DNA of 60,585 bases, from contig DATLAN010000547.1 in the NCBI GenBank assembly GCA_035527455.1, positions 1-60,585 on the forward strand. The letters run 5' to 3'. A program made the translations under genes and the position numbers. The DNA comes from DATLAN01 sp035527455 (lineage in GTDB: Bacteria > Planctomycetota > Planctomycetia > Pirellulales > Thermoguttaceae). The notes below the pieces were generated by a model. That model searched no databases and had not been told where the DNA came from. It was given only the letters and a program-made list of their open reading frames with translations. Shown here one piece after another: positions 49,418-58,749 of this stretch (within the stretch, counting starts at the first letter, position 1; every line of letters starts with the position of its first letter).

Positions 49418-52195
49418 TCAGTCCTTTGGTTTTTTCTCCTCTTCGCGTTTGTTTCGAAAGAGTTCCAGCTTCTTGCGGATCAAGCCGGAGTGGGGTTCGA
49501 GTTCGGCGGCCTTGGTTTGCGTCTTTACGGCGTTTTCATAATCGCCCCGGGCGAAATAGACGTGAGCCAGCGTGTCGTAGTAGCCGCCGTAAGTGGGCTG
49601 CAGTTCGATCGATCGCTTCGAGTATCGCAACGCCTCCTCGAGGTCGCCCCCGGTGTTGCCCGCCAGCCAGGCAAACTGGTTGTACGCCGTGGCGCTGGCC
49701 GGTTCTTCGGCGATCTGCCGGCGGAGCGAAACCGTTTCGTCCTTGATCAGCCGGACGATCTTCTCGCGATATTCCGCCGTCCGGTCGGGCAGTCCGAAGC
49801 AGGCGATCAATACGTCGAGATCGCCGGGATCGGCCTCGATCGCCTTGTCGAGGTACTCGCGACGCTTGGCCGCGTCATTCTTGTCTTCCCAATGGCAGGA
49901 GAAGAAGTAGTCCGCCCGCGCGCGAATGGCCGAGGCGCGCAGCCGGATCAGGTCCGCGGCGTCGGGGCTGCTTTCGATCGTCTTGACCAGTTCCCCGGCG
50001 ACGCCGGCGGCCTGGAGGTCGTCGCCTTGATCGTGCAGCATTTCGCAAAGACTCGACTGGGCGGCCATTCGAAGCACGAAATCCGGGCTGTCCGATTCGA
50101 TCACTTGCCGATACTCCTGCTTGGCCCAGTCGAACCGCCCTCGATCGCGCAGCGTGCCGGCCAGCAGCCGATGCCGGTTGACCGAATCGCGGTCTTCTCC
50201 CGGGTCGAGCCGGCGTGCCCGGGCGGCCGTTTCTTCGGCCGCCTTCTCGTCGCCCAGCTCGGCCCGGGCTTGAGCCTGCGCGTACAGCAGCAGCGAGTTG
50301 CCGGCGAATCGCATCGGGAATTCGCCGGCCAACTCGTCGATTTCCTTCCAAGCCTCCTGCGCCAGGAGGCATTCGAGCAGTTCCGCCAGAACTTCCCAGT
50401 GATCGCTGCCGCAATCGATCACGTGGCGATATTCCCGCGCCGCCCAGTGGAACCACCGACGGGTTCGCAACGCCTCGGCAGTCAGCAGGTGTCGGTTGAC
50501 GTCGGCCGGCTCTTTGCCCGGATAAAGTCCCAACGCCTTCTCGGCCGTCTGATCGGCTTGCGCTTTCCGACCCAACTCGGTTTGAGCGTGAGCCAGTGCG
50601 TAGAGCAACATGGCATTGTCGGGGAAGCGTTCGGCCAGCTCGGCCGCCAGACCGTCCAGCTCCGTCCACGCTTCCTGTCCTACCAGCCAATCCAGCAGTT
50701 CGCCGATTGCCGCCGCGACGACGGGGTTCTCCTCCTCGGCGGTCCGGATCACATAACGATACTCGGCGACGGCCCATTTCAGCAGTCCTCGTGCCCGAAG
50801 AGCCTGGGCAACGGCGCCGTGCTTGTTCAACTCCGCCGGTTCCGCACCGGCATTGAGCTTCAGGGCCCGTTGGGCCGTTTCTTCCGCCGCCGGCAGATCG
50901 CCCTGTTCGGCCAGCGCTTGGGCCTGAGTGTATAACAGGACCGGTTCGTCGGCGAATCGCTGTGCGAACTTGGCCGCCAGCTCGTCCACTTCCTGCCATG
51001 CCTTCTGCGCGACCAGCCAGTCGAGCCACTCCGTCAAGGCAGCCATTACGATCGTATCGTCCTCAGCGCCGGTATCGAGCACGTGGCGGAACTCCCGCCG
51101 AGCCCAATCCGCCAGCCCGCGGGATCGCAAAGTCCGAGCCGCGAGCAAGTGCCTGGCCAACTGCTGGGTGTCGTTCTCCGGGTTCAGCGCGAAGGCCTGC
51201 GAGGCGGTCTGTTCGGCCCGCTGCGGCTGGCCGTGTTCGACTTGGGCCTGGGCCAGATCGTAGAGCAGCGTCGGGTTGGAGGAGAATTGCTCGGCGCACC
51301 GGGCAACCAGGTCGTCGGTCGCCTCCCACGCCTGTTGCCGCATGAGCCAGTCGAGCAATTCCGCCAGCGTTTTCGGGCTGCCCTCGTGCAGGTCGATCAA
51401 CCGGCGCACCGCCGCCACCACCTCGTCCTTCCGCCCCAATTGCTGCAACCACCCAATCTGCAATCGAACCAGCCGGGCGACGATCGTCGAACTGGTCCGG
51501 TCGCGGGATTCTTTCAGCCGCGCGTACTCATCCTCGACCAACGCGGTCCACTCGCCGATCGCCGACTGCGGCTCCTCGGCGGACTTGAGCCAGGTCGACA
51601 ACCACAAGGCTGCCGGCCGCGGGCTGCCGGCCAATTCGTCCCGCATCTTCTCCACCCAAGGACCTTCGGGCGGGTTGTCCGACGGCACATGATCCAGCAC
51701 CTCCACCGCCGCGTGCCGGGACATCAGAGGCGATTTCTCGTATCGGGCCAGCCGGCACAAGGCAGGGATACCGGCCCCGTCGGGCAAGACGGCCAGGGAA
51801 CGCATCCGCGTGAGCTTTCCCGGCATGTTCTGCTCTTCGTAGTCCCCCAGGAGCATTCGGACCTCGGGCGAGTCATCGGCCGCGGTCCACTCCACGCGCA
51901 TCGACTCCAGGAGCGCCTTTGCCCGGGTGGCGATCTCCAGGTCTTCGTGTCGGGTGGCCCGATCCAGCGCATCGAAGGCCCGGTAGGAGAATTGCGACAA
52001 TTCGGTCTCGGCACGTTGGCGCACGAAATAGTCTTCATCCCCAAGTTGTTCGATCAGCCGCTCGATCCGTTCGGTGATCCGTTCGGTGATCCGCTCGTCC
52101 GCCGGTTGGAGATCCTGGTCGGGGAATCCGATCGTGTCGGACGCGGCGCCCGCAACGGTGAGAACGCACAGTATGAAAAACCGATTGATCATCAT
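49418..52195 (-). CDS. Large exported TPR-like repeat protein
   Basis: 925 residues. Signal peptide (MMINRFFILCVLTVAGAAS), then a HEAT-like part (about 45-250) and a long helical region built from about five units of ~106 residues. Each unit runs LLxWLxxQxAWxExDxLxAxxAxRFxxNxxLLYxxAQAQxExG, then AExTAxxALxLxPxxExxxxNRHLxxAxxLRxRGxxxWAxxEYRxVI. The C-terminus is a classical TPR pair (AYNQFAWLAGNTGGDLEEALRYSKRSIELQP). It is probably a protein-interaction scaffold in the periplasm. A tandem ERITERITERIE near residue 35 reflects a DNA triplication. The start at 52195 opens the signal peptide; the longer frame merely translates the REP pair. Confidence 0.8.
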   Translation of the reverse strand: MMINRFFILCVLTVAGAASDTIGFPDQDLQPADERITERITERIERLIEQLGDEDYFVRQRAETELSQFSYRAFDALDRATRHEDLEIATRAKALLESMRVEWTAADDSPEVRMLLGDYEEQNMPGKLTRMRSLAVLPDGAGIPALCRLARYEKSPLMSRHAAVEVLDHVPSDNPPEGPWVEKMRDELAGSPRPAALWLSTWLKSAEEPQSAIGEWTALVEDEYARLKESRDRTSSTIVARLVRLQIGWLQQLGRKDEVVAAVRRLIDLHEGSPKTLAELLDWLMRQQAWEATDDLVARCAEQFSSNPTLLYDLAQAQVEHGQPQRAEQTASQAFALNPENDTQQLARHLLAARTLRSRGLADWARREFRHVLDTGAEDDTIVMAALTEWLDWLVAQKAWQEVDELAAKFAQRFADEPVLLYTQAQALAEQGDLPAAEETAQRALKLNAGAEPAELNKHGAVAQALRARGLLKWAVAEYRYVIRTAEEENPVVAAAIGELLDWLVGQEAWTELDGLAAELAERFPDNAMLLYALAHAQTELGRKAQADQTAEKALGLYPGKEPADVNRHLLTAEALRTRRWFHWAAREYRHVIDCGSDHWEVLAELLECLLAQEAWKEIDELAGEFPMRFAGNSLLLYAQAQARAELGDEKAAEETAARARRLDPGEDRDSVNRHRLLAGTLRDRGRFDWAKQEYRQVIESDSPDFVLRMAAQSSLCEMLHDQGDDLQAAGVAGELVKTIESSPDAADLIRLRASAIRARADYFFSCHWEDKNDAAKRREYLDKAIEADPGDLDVLIACFGLPDRTAEYREKIVRLIKDETVSLRRQIAEEPASATAYNQFAWLAGNTGGDLEEALRYSKRSIELQPTYGGYYDTLAHVYFARGDYENAVKTQTKAAELEPHSGLIRKKLELFRNKREEEKKPKD

Positions 52196-52214
52196 GGGCA
52201 CCGCGTTCGAAAAG

Positions 52215-52292
52215 GGGTGGCACGCCCTGAGGAACGAAGGGCGTGGTTTTGGCGGGTTTTCCACGCCCTTCGTTCCTCAGGGCGTGCCACCC
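52215..52292. repeat. REP-like inverted pair, family E, second copy
   Basis: Perfect 32-bp arms (52215-52246, 52261-52292) with a 14-base spacer beginning TTTT, as in the copy at 18601-18676. It lies between the divergent starts of the repeat protein and the gene at 52458. Confidence 0.8.
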
Positions 52293-52457
52293 TCATGTTC
52301 TTTTATCTATTGTAACGCGACCCTCGGCTACAGCCAAACGGTGGGCAAGGCTGCACGAAGTCAGCTCGCACCGGTGGCCATTTTTCGAGAAATGTGCCAT
52401 ACTGAGCCAAATCGGGCGAGCTGGGCAAGAGCCGTTCCTTCCTCGGGAGACGATCCA

Positions 52458-54518
52458 ATGGCGGCCAAAAAATCCAACGGCAAGAACTCAGGTGGGGGGG
52501 AAAAGGCCGCGGCTACCGGATCGGGTGGCCGGCAGACCCCCAAGAAGAAGCCGCAAAAGTCCTCGGCGATCGCCTGGATCAAAGAGAACCCCAAGGCGGC
52601 CAAGCTCGTCCTGCTGGGCGTGCTGCTGGTCATCCTGGCGGTCGTGGCGATTTCGTTTTTCAGCGGCGGCGAAGACGACAAGCCGAAAAGGGAGCCCGGC
52701 GCTTCCAGGCCGCCGGCCCGCAAGACGCCCACCGCACCCGGACTGAAAACGCCGCTGGATGACGAGTCGGAGAAAACGCCCGGCGAGGAAGAACAACCGA
52801 AAGCCCCGGAAACGGAACCTCCGCCGGAAGAGAAGCCTGAACGTCCGGAAGACGTCTCGAAATGGATGAACGAGGACTTCTACGACGCGAGGAAAGAGGG
52901 CGACCCGAAACTGGTCGAAGCGGTGGGGCTCTTGGGCCAGCGGGCGCGTGGCAACGCCAATGTTGCCGTCAACCTGGCCAAACTGCTGGAACCTCTTCCG
53001 GAAGAAGAACCGGTCGAGCCGAAGGTCCCGCCCTCGGGCCGGCCTCCCCAGGTGATCCGCCCCAGGCCGGGCCGCACGAACACCGATTTGATCGAGGCGT
53101 TGGTCGAAGCGCTCGGGGCCAACGGAACCGATGAAGCCCGCGGCTTCCTCGTGCAGATCCTTGCCGGAACCCTTCCCAACGACGACGACAAGACGGCCGT
53201 CGACGCCGCGCTGGAAACCCTGGTCGATAACGCTTGTCCCGAGAACGAGGCGATTCTACTCCGGGCCCTGACGATGGCCGAACAACTGCGGGAAGCGGGT
53301 CGGGGCGAAATCACGGCGGAGGAGTTGCGAACGAAGACTCTCAAGCTGGTCGAGTCGACCGCTTCGGCGCAGTTCCGCGTCAAGCTGGCCGAATACCTCC
53401 TGGCTGCCAACACGCCGCAAACCCTCCAGCCGGTCGTGGGCAAGTTCCTCGAAGCCGAGGACCCTGAGAACCTGGACGCCCAACTCGTCTTCTACAAGGA
53501 TGAAAAATGGACCGGCAAGATCCAGGCCCCGGTGGAGGAGTATTTCACGAACTTCAGTTCCACGGCCATGCGCGAGATGCTGGGGATTCCGGCGGAGGCG
53601 GTCGGCAAGTCCCCGCGCACCTCGCCGTATCCCGGACGGACCCCCGGCAGCAAGAAGACCGAGGAGCCCGATCCCGAGTTGCCCTACCGTTTGGCCCGAA
53701 CTCTCTGGTCGGCCGCCCCGGTTGCGATCGTCGAAAGCCGCCTGGGGCAGCTCGATTCGCTTGAAACCCAAGAGCAGTTGGTCGCCCTGGGCAGCACGAT
53801 TCCGGTCGATTCGATGCGAACGGCCGTTTACGACGCGTTGTCCAGGAATTTCTCCGACGGGCCAAGCGGACTCGAGTCCACCGGGGTGCCGAAGACCCTG
53901 ATTACCGATCCGGGGCTGCTACCGGTGGTGAAGATGCTCGTCAAGAAACAGACCTCGACCCGCGCCACCGCCATCGAACAACGGGACAAGTTCCTTCAGG
54001 CCAAGGAGGACTGGGCGAACTTCGTGCCGGACAGCGTTCGCGCGTGGTGCGATCGGTTTCATGCGGTCGCTGCGGCGCAAGCAGAGGCCGACCGTTTGGC
54101 GGGAAAGGCGCCGGGAACGAGCCTGCCGCCGGGCGCGCTGCCCATCGAACTGCACCCGGAAGCCAAGCCTTCGGCGGTGTATTACCTGGATTGGCCGGGG
54201 GCCGACGCCGAGAAGCTCACCGGGGTGACGCCCGGTCCGCTGAAGATCTGCTACCTCCGCATCGAGGAGAACGCCCGGGCGATCACCAGAGAGGGTTATT
54301 ACAAGCGGCAGTTGTACGTCCGCGAATCCGCCACGATCGAGAAGAGCGTCTGGATAGAAACCTTCCGGGCCGTTCCTCAGACGGATCGCATCGTCTCGAT
54401 CGACGTGCTTTTGACGCGCGCGGCGGAAAGCGGCGACGGGGATTCGGCCGAAGCCGAAGACCTGGTGATTGAGATCCTCACGATCGAAATGAACGACCCG
54501 GCAAAGAGCGGGACATGA
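52458..54518 (+). CDS. Hypothetical membrane-anchored protein with Lys-rich N-terminus
   Basis: 686 residues. A Lys/Gly-rich cytoplasmic start, one membrane helix (LVLLGVLLVILAVVAISFFSG, about 54-74), a Pro/Glu-rich spacer to ~130, then an alpha-helical region resembling HEAT-like repeats (about 135-430), and a beta-rich C-terminal domain (YYLDWPGADAEKLTGVTPGPLKICYLRIEENARA...). No catalytic motif is recognised. GGGAG precedes the ATG at 52458. It stands alone between divergent and convergent genes. Confidence 0.65.
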   Translation: MAAKKSNGKNSGGGEKAAATGSGGRQTPKKKPQKSSAIAWIKENPKAAKLVLLGVLLVILAVVAISFFSGGEDDKPKREPGASRPPARKTPTAPGLKTPLDDESEKTPGEEEQPKAPETEPPPEEKPERPEDVSKWMNEDFYDARKEGDPKLVEAVGLLGQRARGNANVAVNLAKLLEPLPEEEPVEPKVPPSGRPPQVIRPRPGRTNTDLIEALVEALGANGTDEARGFLVQILAGTLPNDDDKTAVDAALETLVDNACPENEAILLRALTMAEQLREAGRGEITAEELRTKTLKLVESTASAQFRVKLAEYLLAANTPQTLQPVVGKFLEAEDPENLDAQLVFYKDEKWTGKIQAPVEEYFTNFSSTAMREMLGIPAEAVGKSPRTSPYPGRTPGSKKTEEPDPELPYRLARTLWSAAPVAIVESRLGQLDSLETQEQLVALGSTIPVDSMRTAVYDALSRNFSDGPSGLESTGVPKTLITDPGLLPVVKMLVKKQTSTRATAIEQRDKFLQAKEDWANFVPDSVRAWCDRFHAVAAAQAEADRLAGKAPGTSLPPGALPIELHPEAKPSAVYYLDWPGADAEKLTGVTPGPLKICYLRIEENARAITREGYYKRQLYVRESATIEKSVWIETFRAVPQTDRIVSIDVLLTRAAESGDGDSAEAEDLVIEILTIEMNDPAKSGT

Positions 54519-54533
54519 GGATCTGTACGCCCC

Positions 54534-54995
54534 TCAAGGAGCCGTTCGCTTGCCTTTGGGTCCCATGGTGGCCTCCATGCGGTCGATGTAGCAGCGGAGT
54601 CGCTCCAGTTCATCGGTTTTGTGCCGCAGCTCGAGCATTTTCTCCACCCGCTTGAGCAACTCGAGCTTGTTGATCGGTTTGCTGAGGAAGTCGTCGCAGC
54701 CGGCGGCCACGGCGCGTTCGATGTCGCCTTGTTCGTTCAGCGCCGTGACCATCAGGATCAGGATGTTGTTGGTCAGCGGATCCTGCTTGATCTGCCGGCA
54801 GACCTCGAAACCGCTGAGCTTGGGCATCATGATGTCCAGCAGGATCAGGTCCGGCTGGAATCGGGCGACTTGCTCCAACGTCTCGCGGCCGTCGGTAGCC
54901 ACCGCGATTTCGCAGTCCGTCTCGGCCAGGTAGGCCTCCAACAGTTCGACGTTGGGCAGGTTATCGTCGGCAATCAGGATCTTGCTCGTGGGCAT
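54534..54995 (-). CDS. Single-domain response regulator with coiled-coil tail
   Basis: 153 residues. Receiver domain: KILIADDNLPN (acid pair), the phosphoacceptor Asp in LILLDIMMP, Thr in ILMVTAL and Lys in FLSKPINK are all present. After the receiver comes a ~35-residue charged helix (VEKMLELRHKTDELERLRCYIDRMEA), probably a dimerising coiled coil, with no DNA-binding domain. No histidine kinase is adjacent. The ATG at 54995 fits the family start (MPTSKILIADD); AGGGA upstream. Confidence 0.88.
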   Translation of the reverse strand: MPTSKILIADDNLPNVELLEAYLAETDCEIAVATDGRETLEQVARFQPDLILLDIMMPKLSGFEVCRQIKQDPLTNNILILMVTALNEQGDIERAVAAGCDDFLSKPINKLELLKRVEKMLELRHKTDELERLRCYIDRMEATMGPKGKRTAP

Positions 54996-55167
54996 CGGTG
55001 CGAGTCCCTGTTTTTCTGAGTCGAAAACGTCGTTTTCAGGCGGCCGAACAAGCTCCGTGTTCCCCTCCGGCACAGGGACGGAGGGGAAATGTCGAAGTTG
55101 TGCTTTGGTCGACCCTTAGGCGCCGATTATAGCCGTTTCAACCGTCGTCGGGAACCCTAATGTGGTT

Positions 55168-55896
55168 TCAGAACGTGATGAAACTTGCCGCGAAATTGTA
55201 CGTCCCGTGAACGACGATCGCCAGGACGAACCAGGGAAAAGCCGCGCCCAGATCCACCGGGCGGCCCTCTCGCAACTGCCGTCGCCAGGCACGGATCAGC
55301 CCCAGCGACGCGATCGCCGCGCAGACGACGTGCAACGACGTGCAAACGACCCAACGGTACGCGGCCAGCTTGCCGACGTCCTCGACCCCGGCTTGCCGAG
55401 CGTAAACGTGGATGTAGACCAGGTTCTCGATCACGGCGAACGCCAATCCGGAGACGACCGCCGCGAAGACGAACTGCCAGGCGGCGAACACGCGGTAGGG
55501 CTTCTTCTCCAGCACGTACGTCATCCCCGACTGTTTCAGCAACTCTTCGACGATCGGTCCGAAGACGACCACGTAGACAAACGCAACCATCCCCTGGCGT
55601 CCGGCGACCAGGGCACCGACGACGGCGAAGGGTCCGCCCAGCAGGGCAGCCAGGAGGGTGACGGCCAGATTGCCCGGCAGCGTGCAACGGCGGCGCCGCA
55701 ATTGCAGCCACTCGCTCCACTGGTTCGGCTCGTCGTACTGCGGTAGAGCCGGTTCGGCGGCGACGCTGTCGCGGAGGAGTTCCAGTTCGTCCGCTTGGCC
55801 TCCAACCGGTTTCGCCCGCCGTTCGGCCGGATCGGGCTCGAAGCGCCCACCGGTCAGAGCCGGTTCGTGATCGACGGAAAAGTACTTGTCGTCCAT
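55168..55896 (-). CDS. PrsW-family intramembrane protease
   Basis: 242 residues. A soluble N-terminus (~75) followed by about five membrane helices. Motifs of the PrsW glutamic-type family: VEELLKQSG (EExxK), GLAFAVIENLVY, TSLHVVCAAIA and the last HGTYN. PrsW proteins clip anti-sigma factors in Bacillus; the target here is unknown, though the window does contain a membrane anti-sigma-like protein. The SD GAGAGGAAG sits in the stem of a REP-like hairpin (55905-55940). Confidence 0.85.
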   Translation of the reverse strand: MDDKYFSVDHEPALTGGRFEPDPAERRAKPVGGQADELELLRDSVAAEPALPQYDEPNQWSEWLQLRRRRCTLPGNLAVTLLAALLGGPFAVVGALVAGRQGMVAFVYVVVFGPIVEELLKQSGMTYVLEKKPYRVFAAWQFVFAAVVSGLAFAVIENLVYIHVYARQAGVEDVGKLAAYRWVVCTSLHVVCAAIASLGLIRAWRRQLREGRPVDLGAAFPWFVLAIVVHGTYNFAASFITF

Positions 55897-55904
55897 CGTA
55901 AGCT

Positions 55905-55940
55905 TCCTCTCCCTCTGGGAGAGGGCTGGGGTGAGGGCAC
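55905..55940 (-). repeat. Palindromic element (family K) covering the PrsW gene ribosome-binding site
   Basis: Minus strand CCTCTCCC-AGA-GGGAGAGG then AAGCTTACG before the ATG. The right stem half contains the SD. The outer part, GTGCCCTCACCCCAGCC, matches a repeat type I know to be widespread in many bacteria. Confidence 0.6.
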
Positions 55941-56040
55941 ATGAAAGCACGCCCGAGTTTACGGCAGTAGGCTCTCACCAAGACACCAAACGCTACTCCA
56001 ACTCCACGCCTGCCACACGCACGATCCCGCGAGCAACAGC

Positions 56041-56508
56041 CTACTCCTTCCCCCAAGCCTTCATGGCGGTACCGTACGCGATGACTTCGACGCCGCCGGA
56101 CTTGCCTTGCTGCTTGCCCTGGATGGTGGCGGTTTCGATCCGCACGTTCCAGACGACGTTGGCTCCGGCGGCTTGGGCCTGCTCCAACATGCGAACGATG
56201 GCCTCGCGCCGGGCGCGTTCGACCAGGGTTTCATACGCCCTGATTCGTCCTCCGAAGAGGTTCCGCAGACCGGCCACGAAGACCTTGAAGTAGTCGGTGG
56301 CAATGACGGCCTCGCCGGTGACCAACACGCCGTCGGAAGCCCGCCAGTTCTCCGGCAGCCACTTCAGGTTGGAAACCGTGATCGCGGAGAGGGCCAGCTC
56401 GCGCTGGGCCAGGCGGCGGAAGTGCGACGACTCGATCGAGCCGCCGATCCAGAATGCCAGGATCAGCAACGCCGCAGACACACCGAGAGTGATGAGCAAT
56501 TCCCCCAT
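56041..56508 (-). CDS. YbjQ-family protein with N-terminal membrane helix
   Basis: 155 residues. A membrane helix (LLITLGVSAALLILAFWIGG, about 4-23) precedes a YbjQ/DUF74 domain (VTGEAVIATDYFKVFVAGLRNLFGGRIRAYETLVERARREAIVRMLEQAQAAGANVVWNVRIET). The domain forms pentamers in known structures; metal binding was proposed but function is open. The gene follows another YbjQ gene by 21 bases on the same strand. Confidence 0.85.
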   Translation of the reverse strand: MGELLITLGVSAALLILAFWIGGSIESSHFRRLAQRELALSAITVSNLKWLPENWRASDGVLVTGEAVIATDYFKVFVAGLRNLFGGRIRAYETLVERARREAIVRMLEQAQAAGANVVWNVRIETATIQGKQQGKSGGVEVIAYGTAMKAWGKE

Positions 56509-56529
56509 GATTCCCCCGCGTAACCCGTG

Positions 56530-56865
56530 CTAGGCAAACTCCTGCGGCTGGTCGACCAAGACCACCGCCGTGCCGTAAACGTACAGCTCGGCAGCGCCGG
56601 CGGTAATCGAACTGGTGGCGAAGCGAACGTTGACGATCGCGTTGGCGCCCAACTGCTGAGCCTGGGCGATCATCCGCTGCATGGCGTCGCGACGGGCTTC
56701 GACCAGCAATTCGGTGTAGCCTTTCAACTCGCCGCCGAAGATGTTCTTGAAGCTGGCGGCGATGTCGCGGCCCACGTGCTTGGCCCGGACCGTGTTGCCC
56801 TGGACCAGCCCCTTGACCTCCACGATCGATTTGCCCGGTACGAACTCGGTGTTCAAGACGATCAT
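56530..56865 (-). CDS. YbjQ-family protein, soluble
   Basis: 111 residues, the standard YbjQ/DUF74 length: MIVLNTEFVPGKSIVEVKGLVQGNTVRAKHVGRDI at the start, FGGELKGYTELLVEARRDAMQRMIAQAQQLGANAIVNVRF in the centre and a YGTAVVLV end. AAGGAA precedes the ATG at 56865. It is paired with the membrane-anchored copy downstream; the two may form mixed rings. Function unknown. Confidence 0.88.
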   Translation of the reverse strand: MIVLNTEFVPGKSIVEVKGLVQGNTVRAKHVGRDIAASFKNIFGGELKGYTELLVEARRDAMQRMIAQAQQLGANAIVNVRFATSSITAGAAELYVYGTAVVLVDQPQEFA

Positions 56866-56941
56866 TCGCGGATTCCTTGTGCTTGCGGGCGTAGCCGACA
56901 GGACGTTATTGGTGGCTTGTCGAGTGGCTGGCAACTGGATT

Positions 56942-57163
56942 TCAACGGGAGGCTTGGTAGATGGCCGGGCGGTAGACCGGTGGCGGAATAGGCTTCCCCG
57001 ACTCGCGAGCGGCTTCGAGCCACGCCTGTTTGGCCTTCTCCAATTCGGACAATGCTTCTTCCGGCGTGTTGCCGAACGCCGAGCACGAGTCCAGATCGGG
57101 GATGTCCGCAATATAGCCTTCGTCCTCGTCGCTGTAGAAGATATTGATATGATAATCTTTCAT
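56942..57163 (-). CDS. hicB: HicB-type antitoxin
   Basis: 73 residues of the HicB fold: INIFYSDEDEGYIADIPDLDSCSAFGNTPEEALSELEKAKQAWLEAARESGKPIPPP. It lacks a C-terminal DNA-binding domain, as in short HicB proteins. It would neutralise the HicA RNase encoded just upstream; their genes overlap by four bases (ATGA). GGAGG lies before the ATG. Confidence 0.88.
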   Translation of the reverse strand: MKDYHINIFYSDEDEGYIADIPDLDSCSAFGNTPEEALSELEKAKQAWLEAARESGKPIPPPVYRPAIYQASR

Positions 57164-57417
57164 GCTTTCTCCTCCAAACGCAGGTCGTACCGTTCCACGA
57201 GACGAAGAAACTGTCTGATTTGATACGGCTTTGCCTGGCCGCCGACGTCCTGAAGATTCAGCAACTCTGGTATTGTCGGGTTCTTGAAGATGTGATGACT
57301 GCCTTGGACGCGCGCGAGTTGAAACCCGAAACCGGCCAACAGACTTTCGACATCTGCAAACGCCACATTGGCGAGGTTTCCCCGAGTCAAACGCGCGAGC
57401 AGCTTCCGAGGGTTCAT
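57160..57417 (-). CDS. hicA: HicA-type mRNA interferase toxin
   Basis: 85 residues with a dsRNA-binding-like fold. The catalytic His is in QGSHHIFKNP (His41/His42), preceded by VESLLAGFGFQLARV. HicA toxins cleave mRNA on ribosomes until bound by HicB. The first ~12 residues (MNPRKLLARLTRG) are slightly longer than usual. It starts 15 bases behind glyA on the same strand, so it may be expressed with this housekeeping gene rather than from its own promoter. Confidence 0.85.
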   Translation of the reverse strand: MNPRKLLARLTRGNLANVAFADVESLLAGFGFQLARVQGSHHIFKNPTIPELLNLQDVGGQAKPYQIRQFLRLVERYDLRLEEKA

Positions 57418-57432
57418 CTCTTCGCTACCATT

Positions 57433-58704
57433 CTACTCCGCTTCGGTATGTTCGGAAACCGGCGGTTCTCCCCCCGGGACCGGGAACTGACCACATAGCT
57501 CGGCCACTTTGCCGCGGATCGTTTCGACGAGCTTCTCGTCGTCGGGCGCTTTGAGCACCTGGAGAATCCAGCCGCCGACGGTGCGCATCTCGTCGCAGCC
57601 CATCCCCCGGGTGGTCAAGGCCGGGGTGCCGATCCGGATGCCCGACGGGTCCATCGGCTTGCGGGGATCGAAGGGGATCATGTTCTTGTTGACCGTAATC
57701 CGGCAGCGGTCCAACGCCTTTTCAGCCCGGCGGCCGGTCAGTCCCAGCGAAGTCACGTCGGCCAGGATCAGGTGGTTGTCGGTCCCGCCGCTGACCAGCC
57801 GCGCCCCGCCGGAAGTCAACACGTCGGCCAGCGTCTTGGCGTTCTCGATGATCTGCCAAGCATACGTCTTAAACTCCGGCATGAGGGCCTCGCCGAAACA
57901 GACCGCTTTGCCGGCGATCACGTGCATCAGCGGGCCGCCCTGGATGCCCGGGAACACGGCCCGATCGATCTCCTTGGCATATTGTTTTTTGCAGAGGATC
58001 ATTCCGCCGCGGGGGCCGCGGAGCGTCTTGTGCGTGGTCGAGGTGACGTAATCGGCGACCGGGACGGGATCGTCGTGCAGCCCGGCGGCCACCAGCCCCC
58101 CGTAATGCGCCATGTCGACCATCAGCTTGGCCCCGCAATCCTCCGCGATTTGGGCGAATCGCCCGTGCGGGATCTCGCGCGGATAGGCGCTGGCCCCGGC
58201 CACGATCAACTTGGGTTTATGCCGGCGCGCCAGTTCGGCGATCTGGTCGAAATCGATGCGGTGGTCGTCCGGCCGCACGCCGTACGGGATGAACCGGTAC
58301 AGCCTGCCCGAAACGTTCAGATCCATCCCGTGCGTGAGGTGCCCGCCGTGGGCCAAGTTCAGGCCCAGCACGACGTCGCCGGGCTCGAGCGTCGCGAAAT
58401 AGACGGCCGCATTGGCTTGGGAGCCGGAGTGAGGCTGGACGTTGGCGTGCTCGGCGGCGAAGAGCTGTTTGGCCCGGTCGCGGGCGAGGTCCTCGGCCAC
58501 GTCGACGAACTCGCACCCGCCGTAGTATCGCCGGCCGGGATAGCCCTCGGCGTATTTGTTGGTAAGCACCGTGCCACATGCCTGCAAGACGGCGGGACTG
58601 GTGTAGTTTTCGCTGGCGATCATTTCCAGCCCGGTCCGCTGCCGCTCAATCTCGCCGGCTATGGCGGCCCAGAGTTCGGGGTCTTGCGATTGAATCCAGT
58701 CCAT
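57433..58704 (-). CDS. glyA: Serine hydroxymethyltransferase
   Basis: 423 residues. PLP enzyme interconverting serine and glycine with tetrahydrofolate. Seen: LEMIASENYTSPAVLQACGTVLTNKYAEGYPGRRYYGG, HANVQPHSGSQANAAVY, MDLNVSGRLY, VDMAHYGGLVAAG, the PLP lysine in TSTTHKTLRGPRGG, and GIRIGTPALTTRGMG near the end. Length normal. The ATG at 58704 fits the family; SD not visible. Promoter candidate at 58772-58800. Confidence 0.97.
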   Translation of the reverse strand: MDWIQSQDPELWAAIAGEIERQRTGLEMIASENYTSPAVLQACGTVLTNKYAEGYPGRRYYGGCEFVDVAEDLARDRAKQLFAAEHANVQPHSGSQANAAVYFATLEPGDVVLGLNLAHGGHLTHGMDLNVSGRLYRFIPYGVRPDDHRIDFDQIAELARRHKPKLIVAGASAYPREIPHGRFAQIAEDCGAKLMVDMAHYGGLVAAGLHDDPVPVADYVTSTTHKTLRGPRGGMILCKKQYAKEIDRAVFPGIQGGPLMHVIAGKAVCFGEALMPEFKTYAWQIIENAKTLADVLTSGGARLVSGGTDNHLILADVTSLGLTGRRAEKALDRCRITVNKNMIPFDPRKPMDPSGIRIGTPALTTRGMGCDEMRTVGGWILQVLKAPDDEKLVETIRGKVAELCGQFPVPGGEPPVSEHTEAE

Positions 58705-58749
58705 TGGGGGGGATTTAGGGAGAAACAGAGAGGCGATTGTGTATCCGGC

